From the NCBI GenBank assembly GCA_036521995.1, contig DATDGR010000339.1:1-47453 (forward strand): a stretch of 47,453 nucleotides of DNA. The letters run 5' to 3'. Both the position numbers and the translations under genes were made by a program. This document shows positions 17,332 to 26,993 of the stretch, in pieces. A model generated the notes under the pieces. The model was not told where the DNA came from. It searched no databases and was given only the letters and a program-made list of their open reading frames with translations. Source of the stretch: Gp13-AA77 sp036521995 (GTDB lineage: Bacteria > Acidobacteriota > Terriglobia > UBA7540). The stretch's first letter is position 1. The number at the start of each line of letters is the position of its first letter.

Positions 17332-17673
17332 ATGAAAAAGCCTGACCAGCGAGGTCTGTTTCCCGGTGCGCTGGAAATGATGATTCTGCGAACGCTGAAG
17401 CGGCAGCCCCTGCACGGCTACGCTCTCGTCCAGCACATCAAGCGCACGTCAAACGATTTGCTTCAGATCGAAGAAGGCTCGCTTTACCCCGCGCTGCAGC
17501 GCCTGCTGAAGGAAGGACTGCTGACGGCGGAATGGGGCCTCTCTTCCACCAACCGGCGCGTTCGGACTTACAGGTTGACGCCCGCGGGCGCCCGGCAACT
17601 GGACCGCGAGGTATCGAAATTCGAGCGCATGTTGGAAGGCATCAACCGCGTCTTGGCACCGGGTGAATCATGA
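17332..17673 (+). CDS. PadR-family transcriptional regulator
   Basis: A 113-residue winged-helix regulator of the short PadR type. The body LEMMILRTLKRQPLHGYALV, then EEGSLYPALQRLLKEGLL and RTYRLTPAGARQL, is the family's recognisable HTH, wing and C-terminal helix. The gene overlaps the following permease gene in ATGA (17670-17673). This PadR/permease coupling is the usual arrangement of ADOP transporters, so it most likely represses its own operon until an effector, often a toxic small molecule, is bound. A palindrome over the presumed -10 element (17292-17309) is the likely binding site. Confidence 0.93.
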   Translation: MKKPDQRGLFPGALEMMILRTLKRQPLHGYALVQHIKRTSNDLLQIEEGSLYPALQRLLKEGLLTAEWGLSSTNRRVRTYRLTPAGARQLDREVSKFERMLEGINRVLAPGES

Positions 17674-20351
17674 ATTGGATCAAACAACTGCTCTCACGCC
17701 GCCGTCTCTACAGCGATCTCTCCGAGGAGATTCAGGAGCACCTGGAAGAGAAGATTGACGAGCTGGTGGCGCGCGGAATGTCAAGGGAAGACGCAACCCA
17801 CGCCGCCCGGCGCGAGTTTGGCAATGTGACTCTGCTCGAGGAACGCGGCCGGGAGGTTTGGCAGTGGCCGTCGCTCGAGAGCTTTCTCACTGATATTCGT
17901 TACGGACTGCGCCAGTTGCGACGTAATCCTGGTTTCACGGCCGTCGCAGTGTTGACCCTGGCTCTGGGCATCGGCGCCAACACGGCCATGTTCACCGTGA
18001 TTGACAGTGTGCTCATTCGACCCCTGCCCTTTCGGGACGCGGAGCGCATGGTGGAGATGGAGACCAGGTACGGTTCGAATGTATCGGGAGTGGCTTGGCG
18101 CGACTATCCGTTGATCCGCGACCAGTGCCAGTCGCTTGAGAATGTTGCGGCCTATAATCCGGGCTCGGCGGTGATCCTAGCTGGCGGAGGCGCGCACACG
18201 GTGGCCGCAGTGACGGTAACCGCGAACCTCTTTGATCTGCTCAGCGTTCGACCTGCTTTGGGGCGCGCCTTCCTGGACGCCGACTCTCGGCCAGGAGCTC
18301 GCCCGGTGGCGATCCTGAGCGCCCGCGCGTGGCGTGAATACGTTGCCGCCGACCCTCATGTCCTTGGCCGAGAGATTCGCCTCCTGGGTTTGTCTTACAC
18401 TGTGGTGGGCGTGATGCCGGACAACCTTCCCTTCCCTTTCGGCGAACCCAACAGTGGATCGGCTATTTGGCTGCCTTTTCAAGCAGTGCCCGAAATGGCG
18501 ACGAACGCAAGCCTCCAAGCAAGCCTGACGGTCGGGAAGCTGAAGCCGGGCGTTCAGCTCCGATCCGCCCAAGTCGAACTTGCGGTGGTCAGCAACACGA
18601 TTGCAGCCAAGGATGGGTACCGCGCTGGGCACCTGCGCTTCGTCCTAAGGCCTCTTACTGAGGTCATCGCAGAGGGTGCGCGACCAGCCCTGCTAGTCCT
18701 CGCTGCAGCGCTGATGCTGGTCCTCCTGATTGCATCCCTCAACGTCGCGAATCTTCAATTAGCGCGACATCTGGCGCGCCGCCAGGAACTCGCCGTGCGG
18801 GCCGCGCTCGGAGCAGGACGAAGCCGCCTTCTGCGCCAGTTGATGGCGGAAGGCGCGGTGCTGGCGATTGCCGGAACAGTCGCAGGGTTGGGGTTTGCGT
18901 GGGCGGCGCTGGCAGCGGTGCATCGACTGCCGCCCAATTTCATTCCCCGCGCCGACGAGATCCAACTGCGGTTACCAGTGTTCGCGATGCTGGCAATCTT
19001 CGCGGCCGTGACGACGATTCTTTCCTCGCTCGCTCCCGCTGTTCTCGCCACTCGCACGCCTTTGGAGGAAGTACTTCGGGAGGGATCAGGGGGATCGACC
19101 GCAGGGAAGAAGCGCGCGCGCTTGAGCGAATGGCTGGTGGCGGGTGAGGTGGCTCTCTCCGCCATTCTGCTGGTTTCCGCGGGTCTGCTGTTTCACACCC
19201 TCTACAATCTTGAGCACATCCGCTTTGGCTTCGATCTCGATCAGGTGACCACCTTTACCGCGACGCCCGCGAACGCCATGGGAGATGTGCAGGCGCTCGC
19301 CACTCAGAAGCCTTTTTCGAATCCACCCACAGAATCCATCGTGAATCGGGTCTATCAGCCAATAGCGGACCGCCTTCGTCAACTGCCTGGCGTCGTGGAC
19401 GTGGCCTTCAGCGCCTGGGCGCCATTCGACCACAACACGATGTGGGTGAACTATAGAAGCCCCAAGCACCCGGAGGTTGGGCCGCGCGGTGTGATGTCGC
19501 AGATATGCCTGGTGAGCTCCGGCTACGCGGCCGCGATGGGAATGCCCATCGTTGCGGGTAGGATGATTGCTGATAGCGATACCGCGGCGAACACTTCGGT
19601 GGCTGTTGTGAACCAAACGTTCGCAAGGCTGGCCTTCCGAGGTGAGAATCCAGTCGGCCAGCAGATCATCGATGGCACACCCGCAAAACATGTCTATACA
19701 ATCGTGGGAGTTCTGGGTGACGCCCGCCAACACGACCTGACGCACACTCCGGACCCGGAAGTTCTTTTGGCTTACCAGCAATTTCCCACAACCTGGCGTC
19801 TCTACTCTTTCATCGCAGCCTCTGGTACAAACTACATCATCAGGACGCGGGGAGACGTGCATTTGACCGCCGCCATCCGCCAGATTTTTCGGCAGTCCGC
19901 TCCCGACTTCGCACTGGATCACTTCCGCACCATGCGCGCAGCCCTGGACGAGGTGACTTTTAACCAACGCCTCGGCCTGTATTTGACGGCTTCCTTCGCG
20001 GGGGTCGCAATCCTGATGGTGCTGACCGGGCTTTACGGGGTGCTCTCGCAGCTGGTCGGGCAAAGGCGGCGAGAGATCGGCATTCGCATGGCACTGGGCG
20101 CGTCGCGTGCCTCCATACAGGCCATGATTCTGCGCCGGGCTTCGCTGGTAACCATCGTCGGTTTGGTGGCTGGCCTGGCGGCTTCGCTGGCGGCAGGACG
20201 TCTGCTCCGCGCCTTTCTTTTCGGGGTAAAGCCCATCGATGGATTGACGTATTTTGCTGTCGCTATCGTGCTGCTGGCCGTCAGCATCGCTGCCGCGTCA
20301 ATCCCCGCCCGAAATGCGGCGAGAACCGATTTTCGGACAGCTTTGCAGTAG
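17670..20351 (+). CDS. ADOP-family ABC transporter permease (MacB/FtsX type)
   Basis: An 893-residue duplicated permease. The N-terminal ~80 residues are a soluble helical domain (LSEEIQEHLEEKIDELVARG, EDATHAARREFGN) typical of acidobacterial ADOP proteins. A first transmembrane helix (about 88-112, AVAVLTLALGIGANTAMFTV) leads into a MacB-like periplasmic domain. FtsX-type helices follow around 350-480. The order of helix, periplasmic domain and FtsX helices is then repeated in the second half, ending in LRAFLFGVKPIDGLTY. No ATP-binding partner gene is adjacent, as expected for orphan permeases. It is coupled to the PadR gene by a 4-bp overlap. The substrate is unknown; export of toxic compounds or peptides is a family-level guess. 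Confidence 0.93.
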   Translation: MNWIKQLLSRRRLYSDLSEEIQEHLEEKIDELVARGMSREDATHAARREFGNVTLLEERGREVWQWPSLESFLTDIRYGLRQLRRNPGFTAVAVLTLALGIGANTAMFTVIDSVLIRPLPFRDAERMVEMETRYGSNVSGVAWRDYPLIRDQCQSLENVAAYNPGSAVILAGGGAHTVAAVTVTANLFDLLSVRPALGRAFLDADSRPGARPVAILSARAWREYVAADPHVLGREIRLLGLSYTVVGVMPDNLPFPFGEPNSGSAIWLPFQAVPEMATNASLQASLTVGKLKPGVQLRSAQVELAVVSNTIAAKDGYRAGHLRFVLRPLTEVIAEGARPALLVLAAALMLVLLIASLNVANLQLARHLARRQELAVRAALGAGRSRLLRQLMAEGAVLAIAGTVAGLGFAWAALAAVHRLPPNFIPRADEIQLRLPVFAMLAIFAAVTTILSSLAPAVLATRTPLEEVLREGSGGSTAGKKRARLSEWLVAGEVALSAILLVSAGLLFHTLYNLEHIRFGFDLDQVTTFTATPANAMGDVQALATQKPFSNPPTESIVNRVYQPIADRLRQLPGVVDVAFSAWAPFDHNTMWVNYRSPKHPEVGPRGVMSQICLVSSGYAAAMGMPIVAGRMIADSDTAANTSVAVVNQTFARLAFRGENPVGQQIIDGTPAKHVYTIVGVLGDARQHDLTHTPDPEVLLAYQQFPTTWRLYSFIAASGTNYIIRTRGDVHLTAAIRQIFRQSAPDFALDHFRTMRAALDEVTFNQRLGLYLTASFAGVAILMVLTGLYGVLSQLVGQRRREIGIRMALGASRASIQAMILRRASLVTIVGLVAGLAASLAAGRLLRAFLFGVKPIDGLTYFAVAIVLLAVSIAAASIPARNAARTDFRTALQ

Positions 20352-20610
20352 GACACTGATGAGGGGGCGAACTTCAGCGCGCGTAGCTCAGCGAGCGTAG
20401 CGCAGGGCTCGTTTCTCAAGCCCCTTCGCGGTGCTCAGGGCAAGCTCTGCGGCTCTTCGATTTGTTTTCTTACCGGCCCTCTCATAACTCGAAGAACTCT
20501 TCCCATCAATGGCCCTGGCCCAGTTTCAGGTTCTACTCTTTGAATGATTCTTCCGTGCTGAGGATGCCGTGCGCCAGCCAGCCCAACAGCGGTGATGTTG
20601 CTTCGTTGCC

Positions 20611-23139
20611 TTACTCAGCGCGAAGCGCTTGGACGGTATCGACTCGCGCAGCGCGGGCCGCAGGCACTAACGAAGCCAGGACCGCAGCCATGAGGATGAC
20701 GGCCGCCGATCCTATCAACGGAAGCGGCCCGGGAAGCTGGAGGGCTGGGACGTAGTTACCGGCCAGGCGCGACAAGCCCCAGCCCACGAGGGCGCCTGCC
20801 GCGACACCGATCGCAGCCATCGTCGCCCCGTCGACGAGCACCCCAGCCAATATCTGGCGAGGATGAGCTCCCAGGGCGAGCCGGATTCCAAACTCGCGCG
20901 TCCGCCAGCTCACCGCAAAAGCCAGCACACCGGCAACTCCGACTATCGAAATCGCCAGGGCCAAGGCGGCAAACCCTCCGAACACGACAGCATTCACACG
21001 GTTGTTCGCCAGAAGCTCGGTGCGGACATCTTGCAGCGTGCTGGCGTGCTCCACGGGTTGAGTGGCGGCCACAGCTTTAATGGTGCGGGTGACCACAGGA
21101 ACCAGCGCGTAGGGATCGCCGTTTGCGCGCACGAACAACCGGGCCTGGAAGATGGGCCCCTGCCAGAGCGGCTGATACACGGTCATATTGGGTTGGGGAA
21201 TGATGTTCGCGTCGTCGACGTCGGCCAGCACACCCACGATGCGGCGAGGCTCGGAACTGATACCGATGAACTTGATTAGCGGGTCGGTCCACATGATATG
21301 CCGGTTGAGGGCGCCTTGCCCGGGAAAGAACTGCTGAGCGATGCTCTTGCTGACGATCACCACAGGTTCGCTACCGATACGATCACCCTCGTTGAAGTCA
21401 CGCCCCTCGACAAGCGGAATCCCCAGCGTGGCGAAATAGTTTGGGGAAACAAAGCGGAACCGCGTACGCAGATCGTCTCCGTTCTCGCGCTTTCGGCCCT
21501 CGACCCCGAATTGCAAGGTGAAGCCCAGAAAGAGACCGTCGCGCCAGGGAGCGGTCATCGCCGTTGCAGCGCTTTCCACTCCCGGCAACACGCTCACGCG
21601 GCGCTGGACTTCCTGGTAGAGTTCGGCCACCTGCTGCGGCGTGCGGCCATCGGATATCAAGGGCAGGTTCGCAGTGAGAAGGTGTCCGGTTTCAAATGCC
21701 GGCTGCGCTTTCTGTAGCGTCACCAAGGTCGCGACCAGCGCGCCCGCTCCGGCCAGCAGGACGAACGATGCGGCCACCTGGATGACCGTAAAAATCCGAA
21801 TTCCGCGACGGCTCCTGGTAACGCGACCGGAGCCGCTAGCGAGTCCCAGCCCGCGAGAGACATCCGCGGAAGGCAGACGGGGAACGAAAGCGAGAAAGAC
21901 TGCCGCCAACAATGCCAAGGCCAGTCCCATCCAGAGCACATTGAAATCCGGGGTAAGATCCGCCGCTCTCACTGAGAAGCGCAGCGCGTACCGCGCCAGC
22001 ACCGCGACCATCGGTATGGCTAGCAGCACGCCAGCCAGGGCTCCACTGCCACAAAGAACCAAGGCTTCTGCCAGGAGCGACCGCCGGAGGGCAGCCGAGG
22101 TTGCTCCCAGCGCCACGCGGGTAGCCAACTCCGTTTCACGACGAACGGTTCGGGCAAGGATCAGATTCGCGACGTTCGAGCAGGCGATGAGAAACAGCAG
22201 CCCGGATGCGCCAAACAACAGCCACAGGATGGTCCAGGCGCTGGAATTGATCTCGTCGCGCAGCAGCTTGGCGCCGATGCGAAAGTGATACTGCGGTTTG
22301 TAGACTTCGGGGTGCGCCGAGAGCATGGCGGCGTACACGGCGTCGAGCTCGGCGCGCGCGGACTTGAGGCTGGCCCCTGGCGCAAGCCGTCCGAAGACTT
22401 CGGTCATGCGATGCTCGCGCCCCTGCACCATGGTGGCGGAGAGGTGGTGCGGGCTAGTGACGATGTTGGCGATGATTTCCGTGTCGGCCGGGTAAGGAAT
22501 TGAGGGCTCAAGAACTCCGACCACGACGGCCGTACGGTCTTGACCTAGACTCCCCAAATGGACCACCTTCCCGAGCACGTTTCGATCACCATGTAGGGAG
22601 TTGACCCAGAACCGGTACGTGAGGACCACGGCGCCGGCGGCGTTTGGACCGTCGTCGTTCGCGTTGAGCAGGCGTCCGAGCACCGGGTGCAGCCCGATCA
22701 CCTCAAAGTAGGCGCCGTCCACGACGCCCGCGTGAATTTCACGCGTTTCGGTCAACCCTTGCTCCGTGAAGTCGATGGTGGAGAAGGTGCCGAGTGCACT
22801 GATCGTCTTCAGGTGGGCGCCGATGTCAGTGATCTCCGGGACCGAGAACGTGGCGTCGTCGATTTGCATGCCCGGCACGCTCTGCTGGATGTAGATCAGG
22901 CGATTTTCATCGCGATTCACCAGTGGGCGCAGAAGCACGCCGCGCACGATGCTGAAAATGGCTGCGTTCATGCCAATACCGAGCGCCAAGGTAAGGGCCA
23001 CCGTGATCCACAGTGCGGGCGCCCGCCCCAGTGAACGCACGGCAACTCTTAAATCGCCAAGCAGGCCGGTTGCGTAGCTGGTTATGTGAGTGATCGCTCC
23101 AGCCGCATGTTCCGACTCGTCGATGGTGTAGTTCGCCAC
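20611..23139 (-). CDS. Second ADOP-family ABC transporter permease
   Basis: An 842-residue permease of the same duplicated MacB/FtsX layout as its convergent neighbour. The N-terminus is short (MANYTIDESEH) and lacks the SEEIQEHL helical domain. The first helix is at about 42-65 (LWITVALTLALGIGMNAAIF), followed by two rounds of periplasmic domain plus FtsX helices (ELATRVALGATSAALRRSLL; REFGIRLALGAHPRQILAGV). The start is GTG 23139 with a strong AGGAGGGA five bases upstream. There is no PadR gene beside it. A half-site AGTCTAGG in its leader (23154-23161) is identical to half of the PadR palindrome at 17292-17309, so cross-regulation by the neighbouring PadR is possible. No ATPase gene is adjacent. 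Confidence 0.93.
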   Translation of the reverse strand: MANYTIDESEHAAGAITHITSYATGLLGDLRVAVRSLGRAPALWITVALTLALGIGMNAAIFSIVRGVLLRPLVNRDENRLIYIQQSVPGMQIDDATFSVPEITDIGAHLKTISALGTFSTIDFTEQGLTETREIHAGVVDGAYFEVIGLHPVLGRLLNANDDGPNAAGAVVLTYRFWVNSLHGDRNVLGKVVHLGSLGQDRTAVVVGVLEPSIPYPADTEIIANIVTSPHHLSATMVQGREHRMTEVFGRLAPGASLKSARAELDAVYAAMLSAHPEVYKPQYHFRIGAKLLRDEINSSAWTILWLLFGASGLLFLIACSNVANLILARTVRRETELATRVALGATSAALRRSLLAEALVLCGSGALAGVLLAIPMVAVLARYALRFSVRAADLTPDFNVLWMGLALALLAAVFLAFVPRLPSADVSRGLGLASGSGRVTRSRRGIRIFTVIQVAASFVLLAGAGALVATLVTLQKAQPAFETGHLLTANLPLISDGRTPQQVAELYQEVQRRVSVLPGVESAATAMTAPWRDGLFLGFTLQFGVEGRKRENGDDLRTRFRFVSPNYFATLGIPLVEGRDFNEGDRIGSEPVVIVSKSIAQQFFPGQGALNRHIMWTDPLIKFIGISSEPRRIVGVLADVDDANIIPQPNMTVYQPLWQGPIFQARLFVRANGDPYALVPVVTRTIKAVAATQPVEHASTLQDVRTELLANNRVNAVVFGGFAALALAISIVGVAGVLAFAVSWRTREFGIRLALGAHPRQILAGVLVDGATMAAIGVAAGALVGWGLSRLAGNYVPALQLPGPLPLIGSAAVILMAAVLASLVPAARAARVDTVQALRAE

Positions 23140-23464
23140 TTATCCCTCCTTTAAGTCTAGGTCGCTTCACGACCGCGGATTTCGACATCCGCCGAAAAAA
23201 ATAGTGCTGAAGCTTTGCCGACATTTCATCGGGCGCTTCAGGGCGGGCGGGACGTCCGCTCCTCCTGGAGGGATGGCGCAGAGTGCAGCTCTGCGGTGTT
23301 ATCTCCCTTCCGGGCGCCGTAACCTTCTCCCTTCGCTGGGCGATGATCCTTCTGGACTCGTGCCAGTCGACCAACGCCACTTTAAGCCTACCCAACCGCA
23401 GTTTATCACCACCAGCGGCGCACCAGGGTGAGCGTGGCCGTCTGGGATTTCAGCGAGACTGCGC

Positions 23465-23493
23465 TTGACAACGTCCCGCCTGTCGAGTAAACT
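23465..23493 (+). promoter_or_regulatory. Candidate promoter reading toward the GH116 gene
   Basis: TTGACA (23465-23470), a 17-bp spacer and TAAACT (23488-23493). A transcript from here would run ~650 nt through the repeat cluster before reaching the GH116 start, so a nearer unseen promoter is also possible. Confidence 0.35.
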
Positions 23494-23656
23494 GACGAGT
23501 TACTTAGGGTATGGTTCAGTGCCTCGGCTCACCGGGGAGGGCGGCATGTCATGTTGAGTGCGTTCGCACACAAAGGAATCGGGATCAGTGCGTTGGGTAT
23601 CCCCCATATATTGTGTTTTCGCCGGCCGGTCTCAATGTGCTCAATTAGCCCTCCGC

Positions 23657-24030
23657 CCAAAGCCAACAAGTTGTTTAGAATCAGATGGTAAGGAGGACAA
23701 ACTTGAAATTTGTGCTTAATTTCGAGGCCGTCGCATCTCGGCGAAGCGATTTGGAATCAGTAGATTGCAATCAAAATGGCGCCAGATTGACACGCCCGGG
23801 GGCCCCCTTATCCAAAGCCAAGAAGTCTTTTATTATCAATAAAACATGGTCAAAAAGGGGGCTAGACCAAAGCCAATCAAGTCCTTTATCATCAACAAAA
23901 TCGAGGCTACACCCAAAGCCAAATTTCGGGCGTGGCTCGTCGGCGTCGAACGAATAAACCCTTTGCAATCAGAGAGGCGATCGGGGCGGGTGAAAGCCCA
24001 AAGCCACCCCAAAGCCACCAAATCGGTCCA
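23657..24030 (+). repeat. Cluster of CCAAAGCC-headed dispersed repeats
   Basis: Copies begin at 23657 (ends tttagaatcag), 23812 (AAGTCTTTTATTATCAAT) and 23867 (AAGTCCTTTATCATCAAC). Partial heads lie at 23913, 23999 and 24009. The shared form is CCAAAGCC, 4-6 variable bases, then GTC-TTTA-ATCAA. The 54-bp stretch 23867-23920 has a clear homologue on the opposite strand at 37731-37783. Confidence 0.8.
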
Positions 24031-24148
24031 CTATCCCTTGGGGTTGGCCAAGGGTATGTTGACACCCAACTGGCCGACGGGTCCTGGTACGTGAAGCGGG
24101 GCGCGTTGTCCATGCAACCATGCTTTGAGAGCGCGCGCATGGGCACCG

Positions 24149-26893
24149 ATGCCAAAACCCAAAAGGATAGCGGGCAAGCGTGGGCGGCGAAAGTTCCTAA
24201 AGACGGTGGCCATGGGCGCCGGGGCGCTGGCGCTACCAGGTGGCCATGCAGGCGTCGCTGCGGGTCAGTCCGGGAGGGGTGGACCGCGCTCTGGCGGTCA
24301 CGAACCGCAGTCCACCATCGCTTATCCCCGCGTCTTCAAGGGCGGTCAGCGAAAGATGCTGGCCTTCCCGCTGGGCGGAGTGGGAGCGGGCAGCATCAGC
24401 CTGGGCGGGCGGGGCGAGCTGCGGGAGTGGTGGATTTTCAACCGGCCCGACAAGGGGAAATCCCCGGCTTACGCTTTCCCCGCCATCTGGGTTGAAGTGG
24501 AAGGCCGCGAGGCGGTGGCGCGCGTCCTAGAAGCACGCTACCTGCCCCCTTACGAAGGGCCGAGCGGCCTCGGGTCTGACAATGCCCCCGGCTTGCCGCG
24601 TCTTGAGTCTTCCGTCTTTACCGGAGAGTTCCCTTTGTCGCGTGTTGATTTCGAAGATTCAGAACTGCCCGTGAAAGTAGCGCTTGAGGCCTTCACGCCC
24701 TTTATCCCGTTGGACGCGGATGAGTCCGGACTGCCAGTGGCACTGCTGCGGTACCGGGTGACGAATCCCGGCAAGTCCACGACGCGGGTGGCGATCGCTT
24801 TTTCGATCGATAATCCTGTGGGCGAGGGCAATGCTTCCGGACGCGTGAATGAGTTCCGCCGCGGTGAGGGTCTGGCCGGGCTCGTCATGAAGAACCCCTT
24901 TCTTCCCGCCAAAGATCCGTTGGCCGGGACATTCGCCCTCTGCGTGCTCGGTCAAGAGCTGGGCGCAACCACGCGGCAGAACTCGACCGGACTCACCTAC
25001 TTGCGCGGCTGGCCGAGCGCCACCTGGTGGCAGAGTCCGCTGCTGTTCTGGGACGACTTCTCAAAGGATGGTGAGCTTGGACCGCAGGCGGGAACTCCGG
25101 GAACCGTGGGCGCGTTGTGCCTGAAGCGCGAGATCGCAGCCGGCGGTGAAGCGGAGTTCAGTTTCCTGCTGGCGTGGCACTTTCCCAACCGGACGCCCAG
25201 GCGCTGCGGCTGGTCAGCTCCGGAAGGTCATGAGAACGACGTGATCGGGAATTTCTACTGTACGCGCTTCAAGGACGCGTGGGCGGCGGCGGAGTACACC
25301 GCCCGGAACCTTCCGAGTCTCGAGGCCCGCACCCTCCAGTTTGCGGACGCCATGCGTGCCACGACCATGCCCGGAGCGGTTAAGGATGCGGCCACGGCAA
25401 ACCTGGCGGCGTTGGTGACAGCCACGTCATTCCGCACGACGGATGGCTCGTTTCACGGCTTTGAGGGCTGCAATGATGATGCCGGCTGCTGCTTCGGAAA
25501 CTGCACTCACGTCTACGCGTACGAGACGGCTATCGCCAGCCTTTTTCCCAGCCTATCGCGCTCGCTACGCGATCAGCAGTTCGGATTTTTGACCGACGAG
25601 GAGGGCCGGATGGACTACCGGGAGTTCCTTCCCTTCGGCATCAAGCGGTTTGGCGTAGCGGCCGCCGACGGGCAGATGGCCTGCGTGATGAGACTCTACT
25701 GGGACTGGCGCCTTTCAGGAGACACCAACTGGCTGCGGGAGCGGTGGCCGGCGGCCAAGCGCGCCCTGGAGTTTGCCTGGATCGCCGGCGGCTGGGACTC
25801 GAATCGCGACGGCGTGATGGAGGGCGTCCAGCACAACACCTATGATGTGGAGTTCATCGGGCCCAATCCGCTTTGCGGCGTCTGGTACTTGGGCAGCTTG
25901 CGTGCGTGCGAAGAAATGGCGCGCGCCGTGGGAGACAGCGCCGCTGCCGAAGAATACCACGGCCTTTTTGAGCGCGGCAGCCGGTGGATCGATTCCAACC
26001 TATTCAACGGCCAGTACTACATTCAGAAGATCGGCTCGGTCCCACGGGATCAGGTGGCCCAGGGCTTGACCGAAGGCATGGGCGGAGACACGGAACACCC
26101 AAGCTTTCAATTGGGCGAGGGATGCCTGGCCGACCAACTGCTGGGGCAATACTTCGCGCAGTTGACGGGCCTGGGGATGCTGCTGGACCGCGATCACGTC
26201 AACACCACCCTGCGGTCGATCTACCGGCATAACTACAAACCCAGCCTCCAGGCTCACGCCAGCGTGCAGAGGACCTATGCGTTGAACGATGAAGCTGGCC
26301 TCCTGGTCTGCTCCTACCCTCAAGGCAATCGGCCCGAGATACCGTTTCCCTATTTCGCCGAGGTGTGGACGGGGCTTGAGTACTCCACGGCGGCCTTGAT
26401 GATCTCGATGGGAATGGAAGACGAGGGCGTGGAAATCATCGAAAGCGCGCGCCGCCGTCATGACGGCGAGCGCCGGAATGCCTGGGATGAACCCGAATGT
26501 GGCTATCACTACGCGCGCCCCATGGCGAGTTGGTCCGGCATTCTGGCGCTCGGTGGATTCCACTATCATGCCGTCGAGAAAAGTCTGGTCGCCAAGCCCC
26601 AGGCCGATCAAGCAAAGTTCTGTTCATTCTGGTCCACCGGGACCGGATGGGGCACCTTCTCGCAGCAGCTTGGGCAGCGGGGGTTAACCTTTATTCTCGC
26701 CGTCAGCGAGGGCACACTGGCTTGCAAATCGGTGACGCTGGTCCGGCAGAACCGCCCTGGCAAAACGTCGTCAGCCCGGCTAGGCGGCCGGCCGTTGCCA
26801 CACCGCGTCGAAGCCGATAGCGACACGATGAGATTCGACTTCGTGCGGGAAATCGTTGTCACTCAAGGGCAAGAGCTCGTGTTGACGGCCTGA
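24149..26893 (+). CDS. GH116-family glycosidase (GBA2/glucosylceramidase-like), Tat-exported
   Basis: A protein of 914 residues from ATG 24149; a TTG at 24125 would add eight residues, and neither start has a good ribosome site. The N-terminus GRRKFLKTVAMGAGALALPG is a twin-arginine signal, so the folded enzyme is exported. An N-terminal beta-sandwich domain (about 55-380: FPLGGVGAGSISLGGRGELR) precedes an (alpha/alpha)6 domain (about 400-830). By alignment with human GBA2, whose pair is E527 and D677, the nucleophile is E439 in FHGFEGCNDD and the acid/base is D566 in HNTYDVEF. The late EVWTGLEY motif is also present. GH116 enzymes remove beta-glucose or beta-xylose from lipid or small-molecule glycosides; the aglycone here is unknown. 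A Cys-rich GCCFGNCTHV follows the nucleophile. Confidence 0.88.
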   Translation: MPKPKRIAGKRGRRKFLKTVAMGAGALALPGGHAGVAAGQSGRGGPRSGGHEPQSTIAYPRVFKGGQRKMLAFPLGGVGAGSISLGGRGELREWWIFNRPDKGKSPAYAFPAIWVEVEGREAVARVLEARYLPPYEGPSGLGSDNAPGLPRLESSVFTGEFPLSRVDFEDSELPVKVALEAFTPFIPLDADESGLPVALLRYRVTNPGKSTTRVAIAFSIDNPVGEGNASGRVNEFRRGEGLAGLVMKNPFLPAKDPLAGTFALCVLGQELGATTRQNSTGLTYLRGWPSATWWQSPLLFWDDFSKDGELGPQAGTPGTVGALCLKREIAAGGEAEFSFLLAWHFPNRTPRRCGWSAPEGHENDVIGNFYCTRFKDAWAAAEYTARNLPSLEARTLQFADAMRATTMPGAVKDAATANLAALVTATSFRTTDGSFHGFEGCNDDAGCCFGNCTHVYAYETAIASLFPSLSRSLRDQQFGFLTDEEGRMDYREFLPFGIKRFGVAAADGQMACVMRLYWDWRLSGDTNWLRERWPAAKRALEFAWIAGGWDSNRDGVMEGVQHNTYDVEFIGPNPLCGVWYLGSLRACEEMARAVGDSAAAEEYHGLFERGSRWIDSNLFNGQYYIQKIGSVPRDQVAQGLTEGMGGDTEHPSFQLGEGCLADQLLGQYFAQLTGLGMLLDRDHVNTTLRSIYRHNYKPSLQAHASVQRTYALNDEAGLLVCSYPQGNRPEIPFPYFAEVWTGLEYSTAALMISMGMEDEGVEIIESARRRHDGERRNAWDEPECGYHYARPMASWSGILALGGFHYHAVEKSLVAKPQADQAKFCSFWSTGTGWGTFSQQLGQRGLTFILAVSEGTLACKSVTLVRQNRPGKTSSARLGGRPLPHRVEADSDTMRFDFVREIVVTQGQELVLTA

Positions 26894-26993
26894 TCGACGG
26901 GCTTGTCGGCAGTGGTCTTCTGCACGTTCCCATAACGTGTATCTGGGATCCCCAGCTTTGACTTTGGGCTGGGAGAGAATAAGCTGGCAGCTT

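Larger units (their letters stand above)
23140..24148. other. Intergenic region (about 1 kb) with dispersed repeats
   Basis: It separates the minus-strand ADOP gene from the plus-strand GH116 gene. A small perfect hairpin (GCGGAT/ATCCGC, 23175-23192) lies in the ADOP leader. A promoter-like pair lies at 23465-23493. From 23657 to about 24030 the sequence is filled with copies of a CCAAAGCC-headed repeat. Short frames here only translate the repeats; no gene is called. Confidence 0.6.

Noticed and set aside
23175..23192. Hairpin GCGGAT/ATCCGC as a terminator
   Set aside because: It is followed by an A-run on the plus strand and lies in the 5' leader of the minus-strand permease gene, so it does not fit an intrinsic terminator in either direction.
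23685..24021. Short frames in the gap before the GH116 gene on both strands
   Set aside because: They only translate the CCAAAGCC-headed repeats and have no independent support.
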